A stretch of 64,000 nucleotides of DNA from NCBI GenBank assembly GCA_028023455.1, contig JAQFVV010006271.1, forward strand, positions 2,375,335-2,439,334, read 5' to 3'. This document shows, in pieces, positions 24,736 to 35,019 of the stretch (its first letter is position 1; each line of letters begins with the position of its first letter). The DNA comes from Epiperipatus broadwayi. Lineage: Eukaryota; Onychophora; Udeonychophora; Euonychophora; Peripatidae. The notes below the pieces were generated by a model. It made no database searches, was not told where the DNA came from, and saw only the letters and a list, made by a program, of their open reading frames with translations. The position numbers were made by a program, and so were the translations under genes.

Positions 24736-24787
24736 ATCGTACTTGAATGCCGGGCGGGAAAATTTGCTCTGTTTTATCGTTTGGCAT
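24736..24787 (-). CDS. Candidate first coding exon, unidentified gene
   Basis: On the minus strand an ATG at 24787-24785 opens M-P-N-D-K-T-E-Q-I-F-P-P-G-I-Q-V-R and is followed at once by a strong donor, CGAT|GTAAGTTTG, with GT at 24735-24734. The frame also reads on to 24572, but past the donor it becomes AT-rich and low in complexity. Upstream, 24790-25400 is less AT-rich than its surroundings and could be a 5' UTR or promoter. I do not recognise the protein and saw no matching downstream exon. The call rests on composition and the donor only. Confidence 0.3.
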
Positions 24788-24789
24788 TG

Positions 24790-27700
24790 AGGTTTATTCG
24801 AGTAATATTCAGTGGTTGTTATGATACCAGAACGCCAGAAAGAGAACACATAAATAGCAGCCAACAGACTATAAGAGAAGCTATCGTCTTTTTGTAATTG
24901 ACACGGACGGACCTATTTTCTGTGTTTTTACAAATAAAAGTTTTTCAATATTTTTTTTTGTGTTAAACCATAAAACATGAAAAAATAAGCTTAAATTATC
25001 TGCCCGTTCAATCAGTTGAAGGGGCAGTTGCGAAGGATTTCCAAGGGAACGATAACAAAATGTAAAAAAAAAAGGAAACCTATAAAAAAAAAAATGCTTT
25101 ATATAAAAATCGGCTATTTTAGTTTTAAAAACAAAGATATCTCTGGTTTAAAGTTTGGCGTATAACTACCATTGGATTTGCGTAAACATCGTGTCACGAG
25201 CAAAGGAACACAGGATCAACTGGATTAATTCACATCATAAAAAAAAAAAGGCTAATTAAATTGCACTCTCCTCTCTGGAAAAGAAAAAGGACTGTTAGTG
25301 AAGCATTGTAAAGTTCGAATTATTATTTCTGAGAAATAAACTTCTCTTTGCATCATAAAAACTGAAGTCAATCAATGGACAAATAAATAGTGAACGGACA
25401 GACTCTTATATATATATGGTATGATATTTTTTTTATATATAAAATGTGCGCATAATAATTTTTTTTTTACATGTATTTAAAAAGGATGTGTATTTTATTT
25501 AAATTATCTTTAAGAGTAATATAATTTATTAAATGAAAATGATCGGAGAGATTCAAATATATCATATGATTTCATATTCATTTATCGGTTATTATTTTGA
25601 TAAACAAATAAACTTCAATCTCATCCGACTTCATATCTTTGGTATCTGTTATATATAAATTTTTCAGTAAATATCCAAAAGTCTCTCCATTCATTCATTC
25701 ATTTTTTTTTTATGTCGTTATTGTTGTCGCAACACATTTAGAGGTACACATAGTAATTTTATCATTTTTATTTAGTCAATCAATCTAAAATATAAAGTAA
25801 TTTCCAATGTATTTTATAATTAATCTTGCCAATTTTCTTTTATATAATCCAATAAATTGAGTTAATTTAAATACCAAGACTACGCTTAATTATTTTGTTT
25901 TATTTGGATTGCATAAGATGACGTAGCTATTTAAATAGCAAGGTTCAAACCCAGCTTGGTAAGTGAGCTAAAATATAAGATATGGTACGTTTTGCTTATT
26001 AGTATTTTATTTTATTCTCATATGAATTTTATATTTATATTTGCATTGGAATATTATATATATATATATATTATCATTTATCTTAGTTAATATTACAAGA
26101 TCAATCATTTCATGTTTGTCTGATTCCGTCATAAAAATCTAAATAGATCGTGCTTTATCGTTGGTTCAGAATAACTCGTCTTAGATATTTTTTTTAAACT
26201 TCTATAAAATGAAGAGAACAAACTTCATTGACCGGTTCAATTGAATATTGTTTTGATTTGTATAAATATCAATTATAATCATGTGTTTTAATCATTGCCA
26301 ACCAATTTTATATTCAATTGTTTAAAGATTCAAATAAATAATATTAATACTCATAGGTGAATAAACATCCAATAGAAACTTAATATCTCTTTTATGTAAT
26401 GTGGTTGGACATTGTAGAGTTAGAAATGAGCTAATAGAGTGTTAATAATAAATTCCAGTGAAGTATTCTATTTTAACACATAAACGAAGCAATAATTAAG
26501 TATCATTTTATTGGAAGATATGAATAAATTATTTATATATTACTTTATAGCTTCTTATTAAACTAGACGCATATTAATTTGTTTAACTTTTAAAGGAGTG
26601 CATAGGTTTTCAAAGTGTTTATAAAATGATATAAAAACTAGTTGATTTCAATAGAAAATTATTAATTAAATATTGGAGTAGAAGAATTGTGTATCACTTA
26701 TTGACACGAATGTTTATTCTTTCTATTTAGCATTTATTAAACTAGATATATATTTGAGTCAAGTATTATTTTGTTTTGATATTTAAATAGTGTCTATATG
26801 TAAAAATGTTTTGTAAAATACAATTATAGGTATTTAGAAGCTTATCCGTTAAGATAAAATGCAGCATCATTAAATAATGAAGTAGATTTAAATTACTACA
26901 ATAATAATAGGTTAATAAAATATATATTGAAATCTGCTTTATCAATTGGAATTGATTTTCACTAGATTGCTAATCAAGTAGTTAGCCTAATCATATACTA
27001 TTATTGTTTAGGGCGATGATATGCTAGTTCACTGCTCAGTGCAGTGTACTTTGTAATGTGATGGATTTGTTGATGTCTGGAACAGATAATCTCATTATTC
27101 TTTCGTTTCACATATAGCTTAAATAAATTAGACTTTAAGAGAGATTATTTGTGCTTTGTGATGGTTTATTACATAATGGAGACCCGATTGAGCTAGACTA
27201 TATTAATTTAAATTAGATTTTAGATTTTTCATCAGATCAGATTGATCATCCTAACCATCACCTGCATTCATCAATTCAATCAGTTACAAAATGGCACCAA
27301 CGTTTGGAGCCTTCTTTCTTCAATTTAAATGGAATACAGCATTCATCAATTCCGTCGGTTACAATATATATTAAGAAAACTCAACTATCACTGAAAATCC
27401 GCAGAAAAATAGTAACTTCCCTTTTATAAAATTCAGATCACTAAAACAAGAGGGCGGATATTTTATTGATTTGGTTGAAGTTTAACCAATACACCCCAGA
27501 GTCAATGCTATTTAATAATTTTTAATACATATTGTCAAAATGTACTCTCTCTTATTACTAAAATATAAATGTGAACGTTTTATTTCACGCTCTTCAAAAT
27601 ATAACATTAAATTTGTAACCCTTCATTGACTAAAATATAATGGCATTTGATAAGGATCTTTCTTTTATATATATATATAAAAACTAAGTTAAAGTTTGGA

Positions 27701-28060
27701 AAGTTTTATAATAGAATATTTAGCAATTTAAATCTTGATTTTAAAATAGAGTTTTTTGCAATTTCTATGATTTGCTTCCTTTTCTTTCCAAAACATCTAT
27801 ATAAAATAAATAACTTAATTACTGGAGTATAATGGCGGAAAATTAAACGAAGTAATCTTCAATTAAATTTATAAAAGCTATCGCCGCCATTATATATATA
27901 ATAAATCCCACCCATTACGATATAAAAAAAAAAAGAAAGCAATTAATGAAATACCATTTTACAAGATATGAATACGTAGATTAAAAAAAAAAAAACAACA
28001 TATATATAAAAAAAACATAAATATAGATTGAATTTGCAAATTACAAAGATATTTTAATAA
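24790..28060. other. Spacer; mixed-composition patch then AT-rich DNA
   Basis: 24790-25400 has mixed composition and no long frame; it is a candidate promoter/5' region for the exon above. From 25.4 to 28.0 kb the sequence is AT-rich. Around 26.4-26.85 kb a weak ~190-bp repetition is visible, with TTATTAAACTAGA recurring near 26557 and 26735. No gene recognised. Confidence 0.4.
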
Positions 28061-28063
28061 TTT

Positions 28064-28351
28064 ATGGGAACGTTACCGGTAACTAGATGGGTGGGTCAAA
28101 ATAAGTTCATTAGATGTTTCCCCGCAGGTTTTCCCGGTTCTTCAAATTTGTTTTTCCATGTTTTTGAGGCATATTTTTACAGATACAGGGCAGACCCTTT
28201 AGTTCTCTGGCTAGCTTACATGGTTATGACTCCGTCCTCAGGAACTGCTCAGGAGAGTGAAGGCAAAGAGGTTACCCCCGCATTTTTGCAGAGCAACACA
28301 TTTCTGGATTTTTATTTATATGCTGAAAGAATAGAGTGTAGCTTGAAGTAA
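28064..28351 (+). CDS. Unidentified 95-codon ORF in a GC-richer island
   Basis: An ATG-initiated frame of 95 codons lies in a 28060-28480 island whose GC content is far above its flanks. The product has hydrophobic aromatic stretches (for example residues 26-42 and 45-55) and ends S-L-K. No known domain, signal peptide or zinc motif is evident. The island could be an exon with UTR, a retroposed sequence, or part of a GC-richer repeat. Whether it is translated is unknown. Confidence 0.25.
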   Translation: MGTLPVTRWVGQNKFIRCFPAGFPGSSNLFFHVFEAYFYRYRADPLVLWLAYMVMTPSSGTAQESEGKEVTPAFLQSNTFLDFYLYAERIECSLK

Positions 28352-28919
28352 GTACAGCAAGCAAGAGTTCGCTATATTGTCCAATTTTTCAGCAAAATTT
28401 CTTCCAACAAAATTCTTAAGATTTCTCTCTGACCTTCAGCACAGGTTACCCGCAAGCATAAGACCCAGAACAAAAGAAAAGTTCTTTATTTATACCCTTT
28501 TTCCATTATGTTTTTAATCTGCTAATTAGTAGCGAATCATGCCCGTTGTTTCAAATTTTTCCTGTTATCTATTTTTTTTTTATCTAATTCAGAAAAATGT
28601 TTTACTAATTAAATTCCTTTTCTTAATGGATTCTATTTAATTAAGAAAATTTATCTTATCGAATTCTTCCAACATATATTTTAAAAACAGTTGCAAATAT
28701 AATTTTAACTTTCTATATTTTATTTTATTAAATCTTTTTTCTTTAACACAATTCCTTCTTTAATTTAGGCAACTATTTGAGAAAACGATGAAATTTAGTT
28801 TGAAAAAGAAACATACATTCACTGTGGTTGGACTTAGGGTCTTAGTTAGTCCACAATGAATGGTGAAGCCAGCATATATATATTTATATATATCTGCACA
28901 GCTTCACATGATAGTGTTT

Positions 28920-29040
28920 GATCACCATTTAATTTTAAAAGGTAGGCTGAAGAGTAATATGGTCAAATGCTAACATTTTTATCATCATTCTCTATCTGAT
29001 GAGATGGAATAATAAACAATAGAGTACTATGATAAAGCTA
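28920..29040. repeat. Two stray units of the 22-kb satellite
   Basis: Contains GTTTGATCACCATTTAA, GAAGAGTAATATGGTCAAATG, ATCATCATTCTCTATCTGATG and AACAATAGAGTACTATGA, matching the satellite at 21970-23105. Confidence 0.7.
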
Positions 29041-29049
29041 ATCTTTGCA

Positions 29050-31380
29050 GAGACTGATATACAAATCTTAGTGCTGAAAAATTATTTATAGAATACACAG
29101 AGTATTCCCATTAAATTTATAAATCTTTTTAAAAACCTATAGCTATTTATAGAAGATATTAAGTTAATTATAAATTGGTTATAATTTCAGTCTTCACACA
29201 GATAAAAACATTATTGTCTAATATATAATGTGATCATAGATTTACAGCTTATATCAGGGGTAGCAATGGATTGATAACCTTTAGACTAATAAATGATTAA
29301 GAATAGTCATTAATATATTTATCTAAAATGGATGTCCATCAAAGATATGCATATTGACTTTCTAAAAAACAATACTAAAGTAGAAAATGTAGAAAGTGCT
29401 GCATAATTTAATGAAAACATAATATAATACAATATTAGAGTTTAAGGAAATAAAAGTAAAAATGAATATTATAAGATTCTTTTTTGATAAAGCAAAGTAG
29501 CAAAAAAAAAAAAAAAGTGAATCTTTATTTGTAATAATGATTTATAGGGCATATTCTGAAAAGAAGATTTGAAAAAGATACATATACTGCAGTTCTTTAA
29601 TGATATTTTCCAATATATGTAATACAAATGAGAGTATAGTAGTTACCATGATGCACCTTTCATCATGAGAATTCTGATTTAAAAAAAAAAGCCTCCAAAA
29701 GTTCTATCACCTGCATAGACTACAATCACTGGCCTGACATCATACTATTGATGGTTAAATGTCGAAATCCCTGTCATTGATATCACTTGTAGGCTAGTTA
29801 TACGAGTGGATGACTAATCCAGGTACACATTCTCTCTCACTGATAGGAATCAGTGACTTGTTTCAGTGTGGCATAAAGAAATAGTGGCAATCAAATACTT
29901 ATTTTTGTTTGTTGGAAAGATCAAAATAACTTTTTTTTGTTTGTTTGCCATGACTAGTCCTTTTTGATTAACACCTATGGAAAAACAATTTGTTTAACTG
30001 AATCACATTTTCACTTTAATAGCAAAATAAAAAAAAATTCTGGTATTTATTTTTAGTTATAAAAGTAAACAATTTTCAATATTTTATTATTATAAAAATA
30101 GGCATCTAATTTTACATCAGTTGATATTCATTTTGTGAAAATATGGAAAATTGTTCAATTTACGAATTAGAGTTTCCTCAGCTTTCATGCAAATAAGAAA
30201 ACTATATCCGATAGTGGCAGAAAAAAAAAACACATATGTAATGAGAGCTAAGTTAACTAATTTTGATGGTTATACATTATTATACACACATGCAGAGAGG
30301 CAGTCTTTCATAAAAAAACAATGAAGATATTACTTATTAGGCTTGTTAATTGCTAGGTGTTGAGTGTTTGTATGGTTTCACATTTGTTTTATTTCTCTAA
30401 CTATAAATAGATAGATAGCAACTTATTATTAATACTAAATACTTAGTTGGATTGGCTATCTAGGGGGGAAAAAAATCCCAAGCCTCATTTGATCCCAAAT
30501 AAATTTATAATTTTTTTTATCCTATCTAGATTCAAAATTAGGTATAGACATGGCAGGTTGATTAGCTACAGTGAAACCATGAGGTCCCCCTTAGACAAAA
30601 CATATACTTTCATATGTATATGTGTATAAAAATATATTTGTGTTTAAAGCAATTTTAAAATTCATATACATGTAATACTGAATTTAAAAAAAATTAAGAA
30701 TATATTTATGGGATTATTTACCTATCCCAAAATATTAAAAATGAATAATTGTAATATAATAGAAAAATGTTGAATTGTTTAACGTGGACATAGGGATCCA
30801 CGTAGTTAATGATTTTAAAACATCTAACATGTAAAGGTTATTTATGAATACTTATATAGTGAGAGTTGTCTGAAATTTTAACACTGATGGATAATTATGA
30901 TATAATGATATTTGAAACAAGGGAAGTATTGATAAAAATTTAAAAAAATTAGAATTGACTTGTACTCCAAAATCATATTTTATAAAAACATTAAAATAAG
31001 ATATATTAATTAATTGGCTTCCCTAGCCAGTCATATAAACTTTTGGATAATTTAAAAATCCAAATGTTAACAGAAAAAATGCTTACAAATAAACGAAAAA
31101 AAAAAAACGTGATTTGATATTATTTCTAAAATTTAGTTATTTAAAAATGTACATGTCTATTACAAATTGTGATGCAGATTTTTCAAACAACATTAATACA
31201 AGGATAAAATCAATCGATCAAGTCAAGAAAAGTTTAAAATATTTTAATTACCTACTATTAAATTAAAATGACATTGTTATATGCTAATATTACAAAACAT
31301 ACAAATAAATAATAACATTTACAAAATACATATAGTTATTATTAATGCAGAATACTGGGTGTGTGTGACTGGCGGAATCA
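29050..31380. other. AT-rich spacer
   Basis: No gene or element ends recognised. A slightly GC-richer patch near 29700-29880 is unidentified. Confidence 0.5.
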
Positions 31381-31394
31381 AATAATTCAAGGTT

Positions 31395-32085
31395 TCAGTA
31401 TAGATTCTCAACCGCGGCCACTAAAATAAAAAAGTTACGTAATTAATAAATGTTACATTTAACATGCAGCTTTTCAATAACAATCGATCTTCTTATACAG
31501 TTGATTACATTATATTAAAAGTATTTTAAAATCAATATAGTTTTATGTGTGTGTTTAAGAACTAATATATACAAATTTGTTAATATAGTATTTCTTTTTT
31601 TTTAGTTATGCGGCAACGAAGGGAGCGAGCATCAAGAATATGTTTGAGGCTCTTAAATATATGGACCCCCCATTATCTTAACAGAATATATAAGGAAACA
31701 TCTAAAGATTTTTCATACAGAAAATAATTAAAAAAAATGTATTTTGGTTTAAAATTTTTGCACATAAAGATGTACAGCATTTTTAATTTACAAGTATTTC
31801 TTACAAAACATTTATCGTACTTTTTAGATACAATAAACAACACGGGTTACCACAACATGCAATAATTGATAATTTATAGATGAAATAGCAACTTATTTTC
31901 TAAATAAATACAAGTAAATGAAAAAATCCATACATGCCTGGATATAAGGTTTAAGCAATAATAGATTCTCACCTAAATTATGAAAAAAATTATTTTACTC
32001 CACAAAGATTGAAAGAAAGATAACCTCGACATTACTGACGCTTTTAACGTTTGCACGGTAAAAAATAAATAAATACGTGGCGACC
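31395..32085. mobile_element. Possible decayed hAT-like element
   Basis: Near 31398-31425 is CAGTATAGATTCTCAACCGCG, close to the TTCTCAACC-type ends of some hAT elements, and near 32075 is GTGGCGACCCCTA. A GC-richer middle (31608-31665) contains GCGGCAACGAAGGGAGCG. Ends do not pair well and no target duplication was found. Confidence 0.3.
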
Positions 32086-32317
32086 CCTATTAGCATTATT
32101 TAGTTAATCAAAACAAAAACGATATTAAAAAGATATTTAATTGTCAAAGAAATTCTCTTGGGAAATAGAATACCTTTACAGAATTATGTAAATTTAAAAT
32201 AAATAAAATCAATTTTCACTTTAAATTAATTTAGCATTGTTGATTTGCAAACACAAAAGGTATTTTGGCAATAATAATAGTTTTAAAAAAAAGTATTGTT
32301 TTTTTTTTTTTTTTTCA

Positions 32318-32510
32318 GTGATAAACTGTCCCTATAGTAATGCCAATCAGTACTATCCATAGTAAACAATCGATACAAGATTGTGTATAAAATCCCCATT
32401 TATTGCCAACTCATCCAATATCCCCAGTCTAGTTACTAGTTTGCGGCTTTAATCACATTTAGATCTTAGAACATAATGCAATCCTTCAGCAGTCACTTTT
32501 TAGATAATTA
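32318..32510 (-). repeat. Decayed copy of the 33-kb repeat, inverted
   Basis: Read on the minus strand, TTATCTAAAAAGTGACTGCTG...GGGGATATTGGATG...CAGTTTATCACTG matches the segment at 33.13-33.38 kb. The hammerhead part (about 32412-32462) has lost the CTGATGA and GAAA blocks. Confidence 0.7.
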
Positions 32511-32827
32511 TTACAATTTTATTTACCATTGTCAAACTCCCTCCGCTCACAACTTTGACACCATCCACCTCAGATAAACACAATAATGATTACTACTAAT
32601 CATTTACTAAACTAAAGATTATCTCTAGCATAGATATAAACTCTAAACCTCAGTTAAAGATTAACATATCTTTTTTTTTTAAGTTTATACATACACACAC
32701 ATGGAGTAATTCACCTTTCTCTTTCCCATGTGTATTAATATCTTTATAGATATTTTAAACAACCTCCATACTTCCACATTCTTTTTAAATTCATATAAAT
32801 AAAGATACAATGAAAGACAAATTACAT

Positions 32828-32868
32828 CCAAGATGCATTTCACACTGAACCAGCATCTCATCAGTTGA
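32828..32868 (-). ncRNA. Hammerhead-like ribozyme candidate
   Basis: Minus strand: stem I TCAA/TTGG, core CTGATGA (32864-32858), then a hairpin ATGCTG-GTT-CAGTGT (A-T, T.G, G.T, C-G, T-A, G-C, after one unpaired G), GAAA, and a minimal stem III ATG/CAT with C at 32832 as the predicted cleavage nucleotide (AUC). All required core nucleotides are there. Weak points: stem I is only 4 bp with no clear outer helix, and an extra G sits where the first stem II pair should be. It lies at the outer left side of the 33-kb palindrome. Confidence 0.45.
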
Positions 32869-33214
32869 CCCAGGCCACTCACTTTTAGATAACTATAAAG
32901 CTATGAGTCCAAAATGAAAATAGAACTTTTCAATCCAAACTTATTCATTTGTTTAGTCATATAGATCTAAATCCAGTGCAGTATATATAGATTTTGTGTC
33001 TTCGACTGTTTAATAACAATAGTCACTATCATTCCATGAGAAGGAATGGTATTAAAACATGAAACATCACATGATCACCACTTCCTGTGTTTACACAAGC
33101 AGTGACAAACTCTCCATACAGTAGTGCCACTCAGTGCATGTTATATCTAAAAAGATAAAAAGTGGCTGCTGGAGGGTTGCACTAGATAGTAAGATCTAGG
33201 TACAGTACTCTCAG

Positions 33215-33273
33215 ATCCAAGGCTCTTTACTGATGAAAGTCACAAGCTAGAAACTAGTTTGGGAATATTGGAT
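33215..33273 (+). ncRNA. Hammerhead ribozyme, near complete
   Basis: Stem I outer ATCCAA (33215-33220) with TTGGAT (33268-33273); internal loop; stem I inner TTTA with TGGG (three wobbles); core CTGATGA (33230-33236); stem II region AAGTCACAAGCTA with only AGT/GCT-type pairing and an A.A at the closing position; GAAA (33250-33253); stem III ACT/AGT; U33259 as predicted cleavage site. The overall architecture matches the ribozyme at 14938-14995. The mismatched stem II closing pair and wobble-rich stem I suggest reduced or no activity. It sits at the exact centre of the 33-kb palindrome. Confidence 0.55.
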
Positions 33274-33582
33274 GGGTAGACACATAATGGGGACTTTATG
33301 CACAAACCTTATTGGATCCATTAATAACTATGGCTTGCACTGGGTGATGCTACTGTATAGAGAGTTTGCCACTGTTTTAAAGTTTGAGTAAGCATAGGTA
33401 ATGGTGATATGTGATGTTTAGTGGTTTAATACCATTTCTGCCCATTGGTTAAATGGTGACTATAGTTATTAAAAAATGAAAGACACCAAAATGTTAGTTC
33501 AGATTTATATGAATATGCAATATCAATACTTATGTGCTTATAACACTCGTTAAAGAAGTTATATGTTATTAAATTTATTTAA

Positions 33583-33624
33583 AGCTTAGCGCTTTCAAAG
33601 CTCTATGGCTTCATAATCATAGCT
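33583..33624 (-). ncRNA. Variant hammerhead-like motif
   Basis: Minus strand: stem I AGCT/AGCT, then ATGATTAT in the place of CUGANGA, stem II GAAGC-CATAGA-GCTTT, GAAA, stem III AGC/GCT, A as position 17. The core has A where C3 and U where G8 are expected, plus one extra U. The same variant core is found at 46535-46575. It may be a decayed or an alternative form. Confidence 0.4.
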
Positions 33625-33699
33625 GTGCAAAATAAAAATAAAATGAATGAGGTTGAAATAAAAACATTACATGTCTTTATTTTGGACTCACAGGTTTAT

Positions 33700-33940
33700 A
33701 GTTATCTAAAAAGGTAAAAGGGGTCTGCTGGAGGGTTGCATTAAATCCTAAAATCTAGATGCTAAACTCTCAGATCAAAGACTTCTCATTGATGAAAGCC
33801 ATAAGCTAGAAACTAGTTTGGGGATAATGGATGTGTAGGCACTAGATAGGAATTTTATGCATGAACCTTTTTGCATTCATTGAGTAGTATGGCTTACACT
33901 GAGTGGGACTAATGTATAGAGTTTGTTACCACTTTGATTT
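33700..33940 (+). repeat. Second direct copy of the 33.15-kb repeat with dead hammerhead
   Basis: TTATCTAAAAAGGTAAAAG...GGTCTGCTGGAGGGTTGCA and AAGCTAGAAACTAGTTTGGGG repeat the 33.14-33.38 kb segment in the same orientation. The ribozyme core at 33789-33795 reads TTGATGA, so the essential C3 is lost. Confidence 0.75.
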
Positions 33941-34513
33941 TAAATTAAAATTGCAAAAATATTATCACCTCATGCGATCTGTGCAAATTTTTTTTAATAA
34001 AGCAATTTATCTTATCAAATACTAGAAATTATAACACCGTTATTAAACGTCGGCTCTGTTACTAATTGTAATAAATACCTGGATGTTGTAATTGAGCATT
34101 GAATATGTTAATACTTTTAACAATAAGTTAAAGCTGTTACCTATCTAGTTAATGAAGAATAAAATCATAGATGATAATGATCATGTGATGATTTAATAAT
34201 GACTTTTGTGTGCAATTTTGGATTAACAAATTTAAAAGTATTTCCAAACATTATTGAAAAATGATTTAATTATTACCTCTCCGTCTAATCAAAAATGATT
34301 TAATTATTTTTACAAAAAAACACCTACCCTACTCAATTCAATGGATTTAAATTCTGGTGTAATTTATTAAAGTCATCATTATTATCAACATCAGCTTCTT
34401 ACAAATAAACATAACTATTCTAATTTGAAGAAAGAAAAGGTAGAAAGGCATTTATATAAGTATTCCACTAGAAGTGAGATTTGCCAAAATTATACTAACT
34501 AATCCATGAACTA

Positions 34514-34622
34514 GTCTTGCATTGGTGGTTGAGAGGTCAGTGCGACTGCTTTGCACTTACAGGCAATTGCCTGGGTTGTGGGTTCACATCCCGGCCGATG
34601 CTATGACACTTTAAAAAAAAAT
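34514..34622 (+). mobile_element. tRNA-derived SINE, copy 2
   Basis: Same family as the SINE at 9826-9927: GCATTGGTGGTTGAGAGGTC at the start, GGGTTCACATCCCGG as T arm and B box, acceptor end CCGATGC, then TATGACAC and an A-rich tail. Flanked by imperfect target duplications AATCCATGAACTA and AATCCATAAACTA. It is more diverged than copy 1 and the anticodon arm no longer pairs well. Confidence 0.85.
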
Positions 34623-34875
34623 AATCCATAAACTACAGAAATTCTTACATATAAAACATCCTCATACATTATTCTTTTTGACAATTTTTATATTGCTGTC
34701 TTTTAACTTTTTTCACACAAATTATTATGTCCAGTTGCAAACATTGAGGTTAGATATTCAGTAAATTTATGGCTGTATAATTTAAATAACAAATGGATTA
34801 GAGTAATATTATGCTATATGATTAAATACCATATAATATAGCATATTTTAACATTTGTAACATGTAAATAATTAT

Positions 34876-35016
34876 TAATCATTAAAGCTAGTCAATACTT
34901 AGACAATATCAATAATAATCAGCAATCTCAACCTGTTGTCAAGGCAACCTTTTTTTAGCAGGTTTGTTGATTGCTATTGATATTGAGATCACCTAAATGT
35001 TGACTGGTAATGATTA
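34876..35016. mobile_element. Small foldback MITE
   Basis: TAATCATTAAAGCTAGTCAA at the left is mirrored by TTGACTGGTAATGATTA at the right, and CAATATCAATAATAATCAGCAA by TTGATTGCTATTGATATTG further in. About 140 bp, no coding capacity. Confidence 0.7.
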
Positions 35017-35019
35017 CTT

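Larger units (their letters stand above)
32890..33720. mobile_element. Large palindrome with CAGTG ends at its core
   Basis: The core is 33101-33379: CAGTGACAAACTCTCCATACAG at the left is mirrored by CTGTATAGAGAGTTTGCCACTG at the right. Pairing continues outside: GAATGGTATTAAAACATGAAACATCACAT (about 33051-33075) is mirrored near 33400-33440, and TTTTAGATAACTATAAAGC...GAGTCCAAAAT (about 32883-32923) is mirrored near 33684-33714. The right arm has ~150 extra bases that include the hammerhead-like motif at 33583-33624. There is no coding capacity; this is likely derived from PLE terminal sequences or a related non-autonomous element. Confidence 0.65.
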
